DNA of 64,000 nt from Maribacter sp. ACAM166 (GCF_005771495.1 NZ_VAUW01000003.1:124001-188000), one strand, 5' to 3'. Shown: positions 17,057 through 26,596, numbered from the stretch's first letter. Translations and numbers: made by a program. Notes: generated by a model from the letters alone, not told the origin.

Positions 17057-17731
17057 TTATTTAAGCTTATGCCGAGGTATATTTACTTTAAGTTCGTTTT
17101 TAACGTTATAAACTCCAGGAGCCCTATAGGCTGCGGTTTCTGCATCCTCTTTATCTTTAAGGGAATTTACCTTTCCCTTTAAGGTAACTGTATAACCATC
17201 GGTAGATATAGCGATACCATTAATATCTATACCAACTGAGATTTCAAAAGAATTCTTGATTTTATCACGTACCTCATCGAGTTTAATCGTATTATGTAGA
17301 AGGCTAATGTTGTTGAGGACATTTTTAACTCCAAGTAAATTTTCGACCGCTTGTCTTGCGCCGTTTCTTTGATAGCCCCATTCCACTTCTCCGTTAAGAT
17401 AAACCCAACCATCTTCTACTTTAACCGTTAGATTTTCCTCAGGTACGGAGGCGTTCCATTCAAGGGCATCTACAACAGCCTTTGCGATTTCCTTGTCTGT
17501 TTTTTTATACGCATGGCCACGTTTCACTTCAATATTCTCGGCAACCGCCTTTACGCCGTCTACACTTTTTACAGCTTTTTCTGCGGCTATTTTTTTTGAA
17601 TAATTGTTTACCGTCCCACTTAAGTTCACGATACCGTCCTTTACAGTCACACCGATCTCGGTCTCGTCGATATTGGGTTGCCATGCCAATTCATCCAAAA
17701 CGTCTTGTTTGATTTGTGCATCTGTTTTCAT
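17057..17731 (-). CDS. Triple-BON-domain protein (copy 5)
   Basis: 224 residues from MKTDAQIKQDVLDELAWQPN; the start is set by alignment with the other copies, ignoring an in-frame upstream ATG. Three BON domains; the C-terminus NELKVNIPRHKLK differs from the YxEYA-type ends of the paralogues. The most AT-rich intact copy. Box promoter at 17821-17863, strong terminator at 16992-17033. Confidence 0.9.
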   Translation of the reverse strand: MKTDAQIKQDVLDELAWQPNIDETEIGVTVKDGIVNLSGTVNNYSKKIAAEKAVKSVDGVKAVAENIEVKRGHAYKKTDKEIAKAVVDALEWNASVPEENLTVKVEDGWVYLNGEVEWGYQRNGARQAVENLLGVKNVLNNISLLHNTIKLDEVRDKIKNSFEISVGIDINGIAISTDGYTVTLKGKVNSLKDKEDAETAAYRAPGVYNVKNELKVNIPRHKLK

Positions 17732-17820
17732 AAGTAAATATATTATTGTCATTCCCACCCTTAGTCAAAGCTTTCGATAAACTCGACCAAAATCTTTTAG
17801 GGTAAACATTATTTAATATT

Positions 17821-17863
17821 TAAAGGTACTATCGCCACAAGCCTATAAAAATGATGTACATCA
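17821..17863 (-). promoter_or_regulatory. Crp/Fnr-type box promoter of BON copy 5
   Basis: Box TGATGTACATCA, a perfect palindrome, at 17852-17863; minus-strand -7 TACCTTTA at 17821-17828. Confidence 0.85.
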
Positions 17864-17980
17864 GTCCTATGATTTTTAACATAAATAATTGGATTTATGA
17901 GAATTCGAAAGAATAAAAACCCGCCCCCGATTTTAAGTCCATCAAGGTCGGGCAGGCTTCATAAGCAATTTTATTTCAAG

Positions 17981-18507
17981 CTACGCATAGGCGGAAGCAT
18001 ATTGAACTTTTCGTTCATCTTTAACATCCTAAACACCAGGAGCCCCATATGCAGCGGTATCGGCATCCTCTTTTTCCTTTAAGAAATTTACCTTGCCTTT
18101 TAAGGTAACTGTATGTTCAACCGTGGATATAGTGGTGTTATTGGCATCAAGATCGGCGGAACGCTCAAAGGCGTTCTTGATTTTTTCCGTACCTCAAGCT
18201 TTTACATCTTGCTTGATTTTAAGGCTGTTGATGACCCCCTTCACACCGAGCAGATTCTCCACAACGTGTTTAGCGGCTTTCCGCTGGTATTCCCAGCTAA
18301 CATCTCCCGAAAGATAGATCCAACCGTCTTCGACCTTGATGGTTATATCCTCTTTAGGTACAGCGGTGTTCCATTCAAACGTATCGCATATAGCCTTGGC
18401 AATTTCCTGGTCCGTTTTCTTATAGTCATCCCCGTATTTGACCTCATATTATCATCCAATGCTTGGGCAATGGCGGTAAAATGTTGTGTGGGGTTCGAAT
18501 CGGACAT
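17981..18507 (-). pseudogene. Broken BON-protein copy 6 fused to a foreign N-terminus
   Basis: Minus-strand reading gives BON domains 2 and 3 of the family (PSSLSGDV-type and TVTLKGKV blocks) with in-frame stops: a TGA after VKA around 18196 and a TAG after APGV around 18032. The first BON domain is missing. At about 18448 the frame passes into MSDSNPTQHFTAIAQALDDN (ATG at 18505-18507), which is not BON sequence, so a deletion has joined two genes. A weak terminator-like stem (CCCGCCCCCGA / TCGGGCAGG, 17928-17955) remains downstream. The interval 18508-18715 shows nothing I can support. Confidence 0.85.
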
Positions 18508-18715
18508 TTTTTCTTTGGAGGAATAGAATATGATATAATCGCCCTTTTTATTTCGTTGTAAAGCTGCTTTTTACCCTTGACTGACCTGCATAATATTCAA
18601 ATCCTTGGCTTTCAGCAGATGGTCTTATGAGATGGTCGCTATTCAATATTTTGTGTTTTCCATTTTGTTCTATTAATATATATGTTGTGCATATCGGTTA
18701 TAATTATGTATGCTC

Positions 18716-19819
18716 CTAATATTCGCCATATTCACAGCCACCCAAAGAACCTTCCAGCTCATCAATAAGCTTAAACTCCTTAGCTTCCTTTTTATATAAT
18801 TTCACTATTCCTTCGGCATATCCACCATTTCTCAATTTAGTGTGCTTTATAGGGCCATTTGGGGATTCATAGGTTATGAAGAGCATTTTAGATTTGTCAC
18901 ATTTGAATTTAACATCGATTTTGAACTTTCGATTTTCGGAAACTACCGTCCAGTACAAGTATTGGGCATCTTCGTGTATACTGAATTGCTGATGGGATCT
19001 TTTCCAAAATTTGGAAAAATTGAATTCAATAAATTCCCCTTTGTAATAGAATGCAGTCAAGATCTTTCGCCGAAGAGGAATACCGAATATCTTTGGACAG
19101 CCGCCGCCCACATCTAAACTGGCATCAATTTTAGTGTCGGTCAATTTTGAAGTAAAGTTATTACAGTTCAGCCAGATCCAAGGGTTGGTATACTCTTTGC
19201 CCCAATTTTTATCTTGATAGCCATACGAAGTTTCGGGATGGACAATATACTTTTCTTCGTTAAAAACAATCTCGCCCTTATATTTGCATTTCATGCCCTG
19301 TACGTGCCAGTACATTTCAAATAGACCCATTAGGTTGAACAACCATGAAGTACCGTAACCCATATCGAATTGCACCTCTTTTTCAACCTTCAGATCCCAT
19401 TTTAGGGAACCATAACCGCTCATAAATTCGGGTAAAACGTCTTGTTCTTTTTCGGAAACGGTTACCGAGCCGAACAAGTAGGAATCGGTAAGTTCATTAG
19501 ATCCTATTTTACAATTGAGGTCATTCGAAGAGGCATAGAAATCCGAAATATCATAAAAATTGTGCAACTGTACCTTATCCTCTCCCCAAGTGCCGACCTT
19601 TAACATGGCATAACACGGCTTTTTCTTAGTGTTTTTGTTTTCTTTTTGTTGTCCCCAAATAATCTTACCATTCCATAGAGCAGGATTTATCACATAATAT
19701 TCAATAAAGAAAGGTTTCAATTTACCGGTTTCGGCATGTGTTGCAACAAACGAGTGCCACCACCAATTGTACCCGTTCTTTTTAGAAAACCGGGTTAAAC
19801 TATATCCGTTTTTGCTCAT
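18716..19819 (-). CDS. Tocopherol cyclase-like (PF14249-type) protein
   Basis: 367 residues, rich in aromatic residues, beta-strand dominated, no signal peptide. The key block is GYQDKNWGKEYTNPWIWLNC followed by NNF, which matches the K-W-G..(Y/F)..P.(W/Y)IW...N.F signature of the tocopherol cyclase / CrtC-like lipocalin-fold families. Other hints are WWWHSFVATHAETG near the N-terminus and YGTSWLFNLMGLFEMYWHV in the middle. Bacterial relatives outside cyanobacteria have no known substrate. No Crp/Fnr box is found upstream. Confidence 0.65.
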   Translation of the reverse strand: MSKNGYSLTRFSKKNGYNWWWHSFVATHAETGKLKPFFIEYYVINPALWNGKIIWGQQKENKNTKKKPCYAMLKVGTWGEDKVQLHNFYDISDFYASSNDLNCKIGSNELTDSYLFGSVTVSEKEQDVLPEFMSGYGSLKWDLKVEKEVQFDMGYGTSWLFNLMGLFEMYWHVQGMKCKYKGEIVFNEEKYIVHPETSYGYQDKNWGKEYTNPWIWLNCNNFTSKLTDTKIDASLDVGGGCPKIFGIPLRRKILTAFYYKGEFIEFNFSKFWKRSHQQFSIHEDAQYLYWTVVSENRKFKIDVKFKCDKSKMLFITYESPNGPIKHTKLRNGGYAEGIVKLYKKEAKEFKLIDELEGSLGGCEYGEY

Positions 19820-19899
19820 AACTTCAAAAATGTTTACATCATCAAATGAATGCCAATATTGGTTTTGGGGATATTAGATCTAAAATCTGGTATGGTATT

Positions 19900-20025
19900 T
19901 CATTGCCAATCAACCTCTGAAATAATTGGTTTCGGTACGGCAACTAAAAAATAGATAATGACCAGCACCGTCATGATAAAAGTAATGATAAACCTATAGT
20001 ACCGAAAGAGAAGATGCGAAGTCGA
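19900..20025 (-). other. Interval 19820-20096 with a possible small membrane-peptide remnant
   Basis: The only structure seen is a 42-codon open stretch that contains FIITFIMTVLVIIYFLVAV and ends PKPIISEVDWQ. It has an internal ATG giving 24 residues and no Shine-Dalgarno or box. It may be a remnant of a membrane gene. Confidence 0.25.
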
Positions 20026-20096
20026 TTATCGAAAAGTTTAGCATGCTATATTTCAACTATTGTTTTTGACATCAGAGCTTTCCAGTAGCTATAACT

Positions 20097-20708
20097 TTAT
20101 TTAGTATTTAAAACGATTTGCTCGTATTCGTTTTTAAAGCTGTGCATCATTTTTAGGTCAAATGCCAAAAACAACCGAAAAGCTCCTGCGACTACAAATG
20201 TCATACCTGTTACGTACGAAGTGTTTAAGCCGTCGTTTATGGAATTATGCAGTAACAAAAAGAAAAAGTTCACAATGCCCGATGCAAGGAGAAGAAGCCA
20301 TATCCAATCAAGTTTTCCAAAAAGTCTTGCTCGGTACGAAAACCCAACGGCGACAATACCCCTAAAAAGCAACCAAATGCCCATATAAAAAGGTAAAAAC
20401 GAGAGAATTGCTTCGGGGTAGGCCAATAGCAAAAACGCTATTACCAAATCTAGAATGCCGGCCAACAAACAACCTTCCCTGTTCATTGCGTTCGTTCTAT
20501 TCCGCACAAAGAAAACTATCTCCGATATTCCTGAAATAAAAATGAAAATACCCGATATTATGTATAATGCGAGGTAACTTTCAAAGGGGACGGCAAATGC
20601 CAAAAAGCCAGCTAAAATGTAAAGTACTCCTGGTAAAATCAAAATTTGCCAGCTTCTTAACCCGTTTTGGGTATTATTATGGATATGTTCTAAACCCTTC
20701 TTTTTCAT
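20097..20708 (-). CDS. HdeD-family (DUF308) membrane protein
   Basis: 203 residues with six membrane segments in three DUF308-type hairpins, e.g. ILPGVLYILAGFLAFAVPFE and LDLVIAFLLLAYPEAILSFL. HdeD of E. coli is an inner-membrane protein linked to acid resistance; the homologues' molecular role is unknown. The box promoter 20738-20780 is the weakest in the set, but its spacing is standard. Confidence 0.85.
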   Translation of the reverse strand: MKKKGLEHIHNNTQNGLRSWQILILPGVLYILAGFLAFAVPFESYLALYIISGIFIFISGISEIVFFVRNRTNAMNREGCLLAGILDLVIAFLLLAYPEAILSFLPFYMGIWLLFRGIVAVGFSYRARLFGKLDWIWLLLLASGIVNFFFLLLHNSINDGLNTSYVTGMTFVVAGAFRLFLAFDLKMMHSFKNEYEQIVLNTK

Positions 20709-20737
20709 GATTTCAAGGTTATTTCAATAATCGATGC

Positions 20738-20780
20738 CGAAAGTAGTAGGCCGATTTTGGTTGCAAAATAATATTGGTCA
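20738..20780 (-). promoter_or_regulatory. Degenerate Crp/Fnr-type box promoter of HdeD-like gene
   Basis: Half-degenerate box TAATATTGGTCA at 20769-20780 (TGA replaced by TAA on one side); minus-strand -7 TACTTTCG at 20738-20745 with standard gap. Confidence 0.5.
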
Positions 20781-20797
20781 GCTCTCCTTTGTATTTG

Positions 20798-20842
20798 TCA
20801 TTTCGGCATCTCCCCTTTTCCTTCGACTTCGCTCAGAATGAC
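20798..20842. repeat. Short GTCATT inverted repeat
   Basis: Ends TTTGTCATTTCGG and CTCAGAATGACAAG enclosing CTTCGACTTCG; related to the dispersed repeat at 9498. Lies just downstream of the 20878 gene. Confidence 0.5.
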
Positions 20843-20877
20843 AAGGGGAGAACCTATTTTTTCAACCTTCTAAACTA

Positions 20878-21378
20878 TTATTCCACATTGTTCTTAAAAA
20901 GATCTTTAAGGGCGGTACCGAGTTCGTCCATATCGTGTTTGAATTCGCGCTCAAAAGACTTTTCTTTTTCTTTGGCTTCATCGTTAAACTCGATCAGGTT
21001 TTCTTTGAACCGATGCCCGCGTTCGGCCAACTTTTCTTTTAGTGCTTTGTTCTTTTGTTCCAATTTGTCGAGTTCCGCGCTTAATTTTTCACGGTCTTTT
21101 TTGGCGGACTTGGCAATCTTTTCCCGAAGTTCTTTGATCTGCGTTTCGGTATTGAGAATAATTTTTTCCGATTCGCTTTGGAATTTTTTCCAATTCGTCT
21201 CTAAATAGGCACGGTTCTCCTCACGGGCATCCTTTGCGGCCTGTTTTATGTCTTCTGTTGCTTCGCCCATATTTTCCTTGGCCGATTTCATGTCCTTTTT
21301 CGAGGCTTCGCCACAAGCGGCGAACATTAAGGTAACCAGTAGGCCTGCCAACATCGATATTCTTTGTGTTGTTTTCAT
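20878..21378 (-). CDS. Coiled-coil lipoprotein
   Basis: 166 residues. Signal peptide with lipobox (LLVTLMFAACG, lipidated Cys at about 22), then a long charged coiled coil with heptad-like Lys/Glu/Leu spacing to the C-terminus. Probably anchored in the outer or inner membrane facing the periplasm. No named family. The box promoter is at 21509-21551, giving an unusually long leader of about 125 nt. Confidence 0.8.
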   Translation of the reverse strand: MKTTQRISMLAGLLVTLMFAACGEASKKDMKSAKENMGEATEDIKQAAKDAREENRAYLETNWKKFQSESEKIILNTETQIKELREKIAKSAKKDREKLSAELDKLEQKNKALKEKLAERGHRFKENLIEFNDEAKEKEKSFEREFKHDMDELGTALKDLFKNNVE

Positions 21379-21395
21379 TTTTTAATATTTAGGAT

Positions 21396-21497
21396 TCATT
21401 TCAATATGTCTGACTCTGCCAATTTGCCTATTTCCTCGTCCAGTTCCCAAAGGGTTTCAGATGCTTCGCCGAAGGTTTTTAGCCTATACAAAAGGGT
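21396..21497 (-). other. Possible ORF or gene remnant in the leader of the 20878 gene
   Basis: An open frame of 33 codons inside the predicted leader reads LYRLKTFGEASETLWELDEE and continues IGKLAESDILK to a TGA 18 nt before the lipoprotein start. There is no ATG; TTG at 21489-21491 is the only start. The amphipathic sequence looks coding, so it may be the tail of a lost gene. Confidence 0.3.
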
Positions 21498-21508
21498 TTA
21501 GATCAAGT

Positions 21509-21551
21509 CAAAACTATGAAGATGGTTTCGGGTCGAAAATGATGTAGGTCA
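21509..21551 (-). promoter_or_regulatory. Crp/Fnr-type box promoter of coiled-coil lipoprotein
   Basis: Box TGATGTAGGTCA at 21540-21551; minus-strand -7 TAGTTTTG, a perfect TAnnTTTG, at 21509-21516. Confidence 0.75.
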
Positions 21552-21592
21552 GGAAGCCGAAAAAAGGGTAAGAATTTGAAGTATGCTTCGAT

Positions 21593-21850
21593 TTATCGGG
21601 AAATCAAAATATACAGTACCCCGATAATGATAACGCCGGCAAAGGCGACTATCAATAGCTAAAACGTAAAGGTAGCGGTTAAAGTACCCAGTACAAATCC
21701 TAAAATAGTAGCGATAGGAAAGGTGCGTATGCCCGCAAAGCCTTTATCATACTCCCGCTCCAAACCCAATATCAGGCCGATGCCCATAATGATCAGTACG
21801 CCCAAAAGATAGGGATCCAAGATTTCACTAAGGGTCTAGTCGAATTGCAT
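21593..21850 (-). pseudogene. MgtC/SapB (DUF4010-type) N-terminal remnant
   Basis: One minus-strand frame of 86 codons carries TAG stops at codons 5 and 64 but otherwise reads as the N-terminus of an MgtC/SapB-type membrane protein: LDPYLLGVLIIMGIGLILGL, EREYDKGFAGIRTFPIATIL, GFVLGTL. The two stops and the loss of the remaining several hundred residues mark it as dead. It sits just downstream of no promoter I can identify. Confidence 0.7.
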
Positions 21851-21862
21851 GCTAGTCGTTAG

Positions 21863-23545
21863 TTAGAATTGGTTGTTTTTGAATATGGAAATAACCACCA
21901 AAAAGCCCAAAATTGCTGAAAGTACAAACCCGATGGCACCTAATAGGGGGACACCGTTGACCAAAGGCGGCATTTTGGCGATAACCAAAATGGAGGAGCC
22001 GATGGAAAGGGCCGCAATAATAACTGCAAAAACAAGTCGGTTAGTGGCCTTGCTCAACGCCGTTTGAAATTCTTTAAGACCTTTATGCTCATGGACGACG
22101 ACGAGTTTGCCATCCTTTATTTTTTTGAGGATAGTGTTGAGATCATCGGGAAGCGAATCGACCAGCGTACTGAAATCTTGCAACCTCGCCAAGTTCTTTT
22201 TGAACAACCGCTTTAACCCGAAACGTTTACGGGTCAATTTGGCCATATACGGTTTTAGGTTGTCGGTAATGTTGAATTCGGGGTCTAGCCGGAGTCCAAC
22301 GCCCTCCATGATGATCAGGGCGCGTATCAATAAATACAAGTTATGCGGAAGTATGATATTGTTTCCGTACAAAATGCTTTTGAACTGCGTTAAAGTAGCG
22401 CCCAGTTTGATGTTTTGGATGGAGGTATCACTGATGCCCTGGACCAAGGCGTTTAAATCTTGTTCTAATTTTTTGTAGTCGGGAATGTCTGTTTTTTCGG
22501 CAATATCCTCTAAAATGGGAATCAGTTTTTTGATATCCTTTCTTGTAAAATGGAGCAGTAGGTCGCCCAACAGTTCCTTGTCCTTGGGCAACAGAGTGCC
22601 CATCATTCCGAAGTCGAGAAAACAGAGTTGGTCGCGATCGGTTAGTACGAACAGATTCCCCGGATGCGGGTCGGCATGAAAAAAGCCATGTTCCAAAACC
22701 TGTTCCAGATAAAGGTCAACGCCTACTTTGGCGACGGTCGTGCAATCGATATTCAATGCCTTTAACCTATCGATTTCTGATATTTTGATGCCCTCGATAT
22801 ATTCCATGCAGATCAGTTTGTCCGTGGAAAGCTCACGGTACACTTTTGGAACGTAAATGGATCCGTTGCCCTCAAAATTATGGGCAAACCGTTCGATATG
22901 GTCTATTTCCTTTAAAAATTGAAGCTCTTCATGTATGCTCTGCTCGAACGATTCTACGATACGCATCGGCTGGAATGCCTTGGCCTGTATGCTGTGTTTT
23001 TCAAGGCTGCCCGCTATTTGTTTCATCACGGCAATATCGGCCTCGATGGTTTCCGTGATATTTGGCCTTTGGATTTTCAGCGCGACAATTTCGCCATTTT
23101 GCAATTGTGCCTTATGGACTTGTGCCAAGGAAGCTGCGGCCAAAGGTTCAAGCTCGATGGAGCGAAAATGGTCTTCCATTTTGATGTTCAGTTCGCTTTC
23201 AATCGCTTTTTGCACATCGAAGTTTTGCAAATGGGGCACATGATCTTGCAGTTTTTCCAGTTCTTTGATAAGCCCGGGGGGAAGCATATCTTCGCGATTG
23301 CTAAAGATCTGCCCCAATTTCACATAGCTCGGCCCAAGTTCCTCCAAGACCATGCGGATGCGCTCGAATTTAGAAAAAGAAATGTTCCTGTCCGTATTAG
23401 GATGTTTTTTTAGATAGCTGGCGGGCAGCACTTTTCTGAGTCCACTTTGAGCCACAACGTCCTCAAAACCATATTTGGCCAGTACGCTGAACAACTTGTT
23501 GTATCGTTTGAGTTCCCGCTTTTTTGGGAGGTTGATGCCGAGCAT
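21863..23545 (-). CDS. ABC1/UbiB-family atypical protein kinase
   Basis: 560 residues, full length for AarF/UbiB. Visible hallmarks: KxGQ motif in YVKLGQIFSNREDMLP, the Ala-rich loop AAASLAQVHKAQL, VALKIQRP, catalytic-loop HADPHPGNLF and metal site CFLDFGMMG. Two C-terminal membrane helices (LVFAVIIAALSIGSSILVIA, LLGAIGFVLSAILGFLVV). Members act as ATPases that support isoprenoid-quinone synthesis; most Bacteroidota make menaquinone, so the target here is open. No box upstream. Confidence 0.92.
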   Translation of the reverse strand: MLGINLPKKRELKRYNKLFSVLAKYGFEDVVAQSGLRKVLPASYLKKHPNTDRNISFSKFERIRMVLEELGPSYVKLGQIFSNREDMLPPGLIKELEKLQDHVPHLQNFDVQKAIESELNIKMEDHFRSIELEPLAAASLAQVHKAQLQNGEIVALKIQRPNITETIEADIAVMKQIAGSLEKHSIQAKAFQPMRIVESFEQSIHEELQFLKEIDHIERFAHNFEGNGSIYVPKVYRELSTDKLICMEYIEGIKISEIDRLKALNIDCTTVAKVGVDLYLEQVLEHGFFHADPHPGNLFVLTDRDQLCFLDFGMMGTLLPKDKELLGDLLLHFTRKDIKKLIPILEDIAEKTDIPDYKKLEQDLNALVQGISDTSIQNIKLGATLTQFKSILYGNNIILPHNLYLLIRALIIMEGVGLRLDPEFNITDNLKPYMAKLTRKRFGLKRLFKKNLARLQDFSTLVDSLPDDLNTILKKIKDGKLVVVHEHKGLKEFQTALSKATNRLVFAVIIAALSIGSSILVIAKMPPLVNGVPLLGAIGFVLSAILGFLVVISIFKNNQF

Positions 23546-23804
23546 GTTTTATTGTTGATATTTTCAATTTTAATGGCTCCTCCCTTTTTTAAAGGGAGGT
23601 GGGGTCCGCTTGCGGAGCCGGAGGGATTATTTCGCAAACTTGCTCAGGTACAGCTTTACCGCACGAAATTATGGGTCAAGTATTGTGTCAGCAAGTTCGC
23701 GGGTCAAACTCCCCTTTCTCCACAAGAGCATTCATTCCCCCCCCTTTATCCAAAGAGGGGAGCAAAAAAGAAGCTTTTTAAACCTTTTCAATCCAGTTCT
23801 AGCC
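23546..23804. other. Intergenic interval with short low-complexity inverted repeats
   Basis: About 260 bp between two minus-strand genes. It holds CCTCCCTTTTTTAAAGGGAGG (23579-23599 region), GTCCGCTTGCGGAGC and a C-rich run CATTCCCCCCCCTTTATCC. These are fragments of dispersed intergenic repeats and may terminate transcription. No gene is supported. Confidence 0.4.
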
Positions 23805-24209
23805 TTACATATACTTGCTCAAAAACCGAAAGAAATCCTTTTTTAAATCCGCATAGATTTCGCGCTGTTTTTCCATTTTGTGTCGGAATTCCAAATGCTG
23901 TTTGGCGAAATTACGGTCGATGACATCTTCGTTCTTTTTGCTGTGTTCGGCCATATCGGTCTCGTGCACGTTGATTTCGTGTTGCAAAGTGTCGATGACC
24001 TCGCCGTGCAGGATGAACTCGTTTTGGTAATGCTCCAACTGGGCGAGTACATTTTTGTCCGTCCACCGTTTGACCAGCTCTGCCAATCGGTTTTTGAACG
24101 ATTTCAGTTCGTCTTCCCAAAAGGCCAATTCGCTGCGCCATTGTTTGTGTTCAAAATGCAGGTCTTCGTTGTAGAGTACCTCGGCGATTTTTTTCTGTGT
24201 TTTTTCCAT
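23805..24209 (-). CDS. Hypothetical helical protein, family W (copy 2)
   Basis: 134 residues, helical and charged. N-terminal block HKQWRSELAFWEDELKSFKN, a middle helix ALEHYQNEFILHGEVIDTLQ-type and C-terminal HLEFRHKMEKQREIYADLKK. Same pattern as 13238-13645 and 39830-40285. Last gene of the CMD/FtsH operon (58 bp behind ftsH). In all three cases the family follows protein-quality-control or central-metabolism genes under a Crp/Fnr box. Function unknown. Confidence 0.75.
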   Translation of the reverse strand: MEKTQKKIAEVLYNEDLHFEHKQWRSELAFWEDELKSFKNRLAELVKRWTDKNVLAQLEHYQNEFILHGEVIDTLQHEINVHETDMAEHSKKNEDVIDRNFAKQHLEFRHKMEKQREIYADLKKDFFRFLSKYM

Positions 24210-24267
24210 GATATATTTGTTTTTATAGTTTAAATTTTTGAATTGTCATTCATCCCTTTCTTGTTTG

Positions 24268-26256
24268 TCATTCTACAACCGTTGAAATTCCTCCTTTGGG
24301 GGTTCGGGGGCTTTCGCGTTTCCCTAAAATCTTCTCTAGATCCTCTTTTTCGACTACTTCCTGTTTTAAGAGCAACTGCGCCAATTTTTCGAGTTCAACC
24401 TTATGTTGGATCAAAAGGTTTTTAGTGCGTTCATAGGCGGTGGTAATAAGATCTTGAACTTGTTTGTCGATTTTTTTAGCCATGTCCTCGCTGTAGGGTT
24501 TGCCCAGCATACGTTCGTTGTCTCCAGAGGAATCGTAGAAACTGATGGGGCCGATTTCTTCGTCCAGTCCGTAATAGGAAACCATGGTATAGGCTTGTTT
24601 GGTCACTTTCTCTAAATCGTCCAAGGCACCGGAGGAAGGCTCCCCAAAAATAATGTCCTCGGCGACGCGCCCGCCCAACGACGCACAGATTTGGTCCATA
24701 AACTGTGATTTGGTCACGATCTGCCTTTCTTCGGGCAAATACCAGGCGGCACCTAGAGATTTCCCTCGCGGAATGATGGATACCTTGACCAATGAATCTA
24801 CATTTTTAAGATACCAGCTGGCCACTGCATGACCTGCTTCGTGGTGTGCCACGATTTCTTTTTCCTTGGGCGAGATAATCTTGCTCTTGCGTTCCAGACC
24901 GCCGATAACGCGGTCGCGCGCTTCCATAAAATCAGATTGTTCCACTTCCTTCTTTTTCTTGCGTGCGGCGATCAGGGCGGCCTCGTTGCAGATATTGGCA
25001 ATATCTGCTCCTGAAAAACCTGGGCTCAGTTTCGCCAATAGTTCCACATCGACATTTTTTGAAAGTTTTAGCGGGCGAAGATGGACCCCGAAAATCTCTT
25101 GACGTTCCTCTTTGGTGGGAAGCTCCAGATAAATATGGCGATCGAAACGGCCTGGGCGCAACAATGCCTTATCGAGTACGTCGGGACGGTTGGTGGCCGC
25201 CAATACGATGACCCCCGTGTTGGCACCGAAGCCATCGAGTTCGGTCAATAATTGGTTCAATGTACTTTCTCGTTCGTCGTTGGCCTGAAAGGCGTTGACC
25301 TTGCCCCGAGAACGCCCGACCGCATCGATCTCGTCGATAAAAATGATACTCGGTGCTTTTTCTTTGGCTTTTTTAAAGAGGTCGCGTACCCTTGAAGCTC
25401 CCACGCCCACGAACATTTCCACAAATTCCGATCCCGAAATCGAGAAAAAGGGCACTTGTGCTTCCCCCGCAACCGCCCTGGCCATTAAGGTCTTTCCCGT
25501 TCCGGGAGGGCCTACCAATAAAACACCTTTGGGGATTTTGGCCCCCAATTTGGTATAGGTTTCCGGATTTTTCAGGAAATCGACCACCTCCATGACCTCG
25601 GTTTTGGCTTCTTTCAATCCTGCAATATCCTTAAACGATGCGGAGCTTTTTGTTCCTTTTTCCGAAATCTTGGGCGTTGACTTCCCGAAATTGAAAAGTG
25701 GATTTCCGCCCGTGCCGCCACCGCCCATTCTGCGTAGCATGTACATCCAGAAAAAAATGATAATGCCCAAGGGCAGTAGCCATGACAATAGACTGATCCA
25801 ACTGGTGCGGTTCTGATACTGCACGTCGACTTTTTCCGTCGATTGAAAGCCTGCCTGTGCACGTTGCAGTTTGTCCTCAAAGGTTTCTACCGACCCGATG
25901 GTCATGCTGTACTGGGGTGCTTCCGCCGAACGAAACAACTTTTCGCTGACCTCTTTGTGCTTGGTGTCGCTCAGGTGTTCTTTTTTGATGTAGATCTCGG
26001 CGACTTCCTTGTTGATGACCACGATTTTCGAGACTTCCCGTTGTACCAAAAGGGAATCCTGCAAGAACGACCAAGTGACTTCCTTGGTATTTGCAGCGGG
26101 ATTGGAAAAGATGGAAAACCACAATATAATCCCGAACAACAAAAAATAGAACCAATTGAAACCATACCCACCAAAGGGCCGTTTTGGTTCTTCGTTTACC
26201 GAGGGGTCGGGTTTTTCCTTTTTGTTTTTATACGATGGCTGTTTCATTTTTTTCAA
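24268..26256 (-). CDS. ftsH: ATP-dependent zinc metalloprotease FtsH
   Basis: 662 residues. Two N-terminal membrane helices flank a periplasmic region; AAA domain with Walker A GPPGTGKT, Walker [35 protein letters not shown]; zinc site HEAGH and a downstream acidic ligand ([10 protein letters not shown] region). It degrades misfolded membrane and regulatory proteins at the inner membrane. Start at 26256 overlaps the upstream CMD gene by 29 bp; a second Met at 26247 is equally possible. As this operon is box-driven, the genome may hold another housekeeping ftsH. Confidence 0.95.
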   Translation of the reverse strand: MKKMKQPSYKNKKEKPDPSVNEEPKRPFGGYGFNWFYFLLFGIILWFSIFSNPAANTKEVTWSFLQDSLLVQREVSKIVVINKEVAEIYIKKEHLSDTKHKEVSEKLFRSAEAPQYSMTIGSVETFEDKLQRAQAGFQSTEKVDVQYQNRTSWISLLSWLLPLGIIIFFWMYMLRRMGGGGTGGNPLFNFGKSTPKISEKGTKSSASFKDIAGLKEAKTEVMEVVDFLKNPETYTKLGAKIPKGVLLVGPPGTGKTLMARAVAGEAQVPFFSISGSEFVEMFVGVGASRVRDLFKKAKEKAPSIIFIDEIDAVGRSRGKVNAFQANDERESTLNQLLTELDGFGANTGVIVLAATNRPDVLDKALLRPGRFDRHIYLELPTKEERQEIFGVHLRPLKLSKNVDVELLAKLSPGFSGADIANICNEAALIAARKKKKEVEQSDFMEARDRVIGGLERKSKIISPKEKEIVAHHEAGHAVASWYLKNVDSLVKVSIIPRGKSLGAAWYLPEERQIVTKSQFMDQICASLGGRVAEDIIFGEPSSGALDDLEKVTKQAYTMVSYYGLDEEIGPISFYDSSGDNERMLGKPYSEDMAKKIDKQVQDLITTAYERTKNLLIQHKVELEKLAQLLLKQEVVEKEDLEKILGKRESPRTPKGGISTVVE

Positions 26257-26596
26257 GTACTGCGAATTGATCTAAGGCCTCCATGGCCTCACAACCATAC
26301 ACTACCGAAGGGCCACCGCCCATGAGTACGGCCACGCCGATGGTCTCCAAAATCTCTTCTGAACTGGCACCGGCCGTTAACGAATCGTGTACGTGAAAGG
26401 CGATACAACCATCGCAGCGTACAGTTATGGCAATGCCCAATGCGATAAGTTCCTTGGTCTTTGACGAGAGGCTCCCTTTGTCGGTACTGGCCCTATGCAG
26501 ATCGGTAAAACCTTTCATGGTACCGGGGATGCGGGTGCCCAATTTTTTCATGGCCCGTGTGAGGTCGTTGTAGTTTTTTGAATAGTCGCGTATCAT
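26228..26596 (-). CDS. Carboxymuconolactone decarboxylase/AhpD-like protein
   Basis: 122 residues, all helical. The redox motif RCDGCIAFHVHD supplies the CxxCxxxH of AhpD-like peroxidase/disulfide-reducing proteins, followed by GASSEEILETIGVAVLMGGG. Such proteins reduce peroxiredoxin partners or detoxify reactive species. First gene of an operon with ftsH (overlapping) and a family-W protein; box promoter at 26658-26700. Confidence 0.9.
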   Translation of the reverse strand: MIRDYSKNYNDLTRAMKKLGTRIPGTMKGFTDLHRASTDKGSLSSKTKELIALGIAITVRCDGCIAFHVHDSLTAGASSEEILETIGVAVLMGGGPSVVYGCEAMEALDQFAVLEKNETAIV

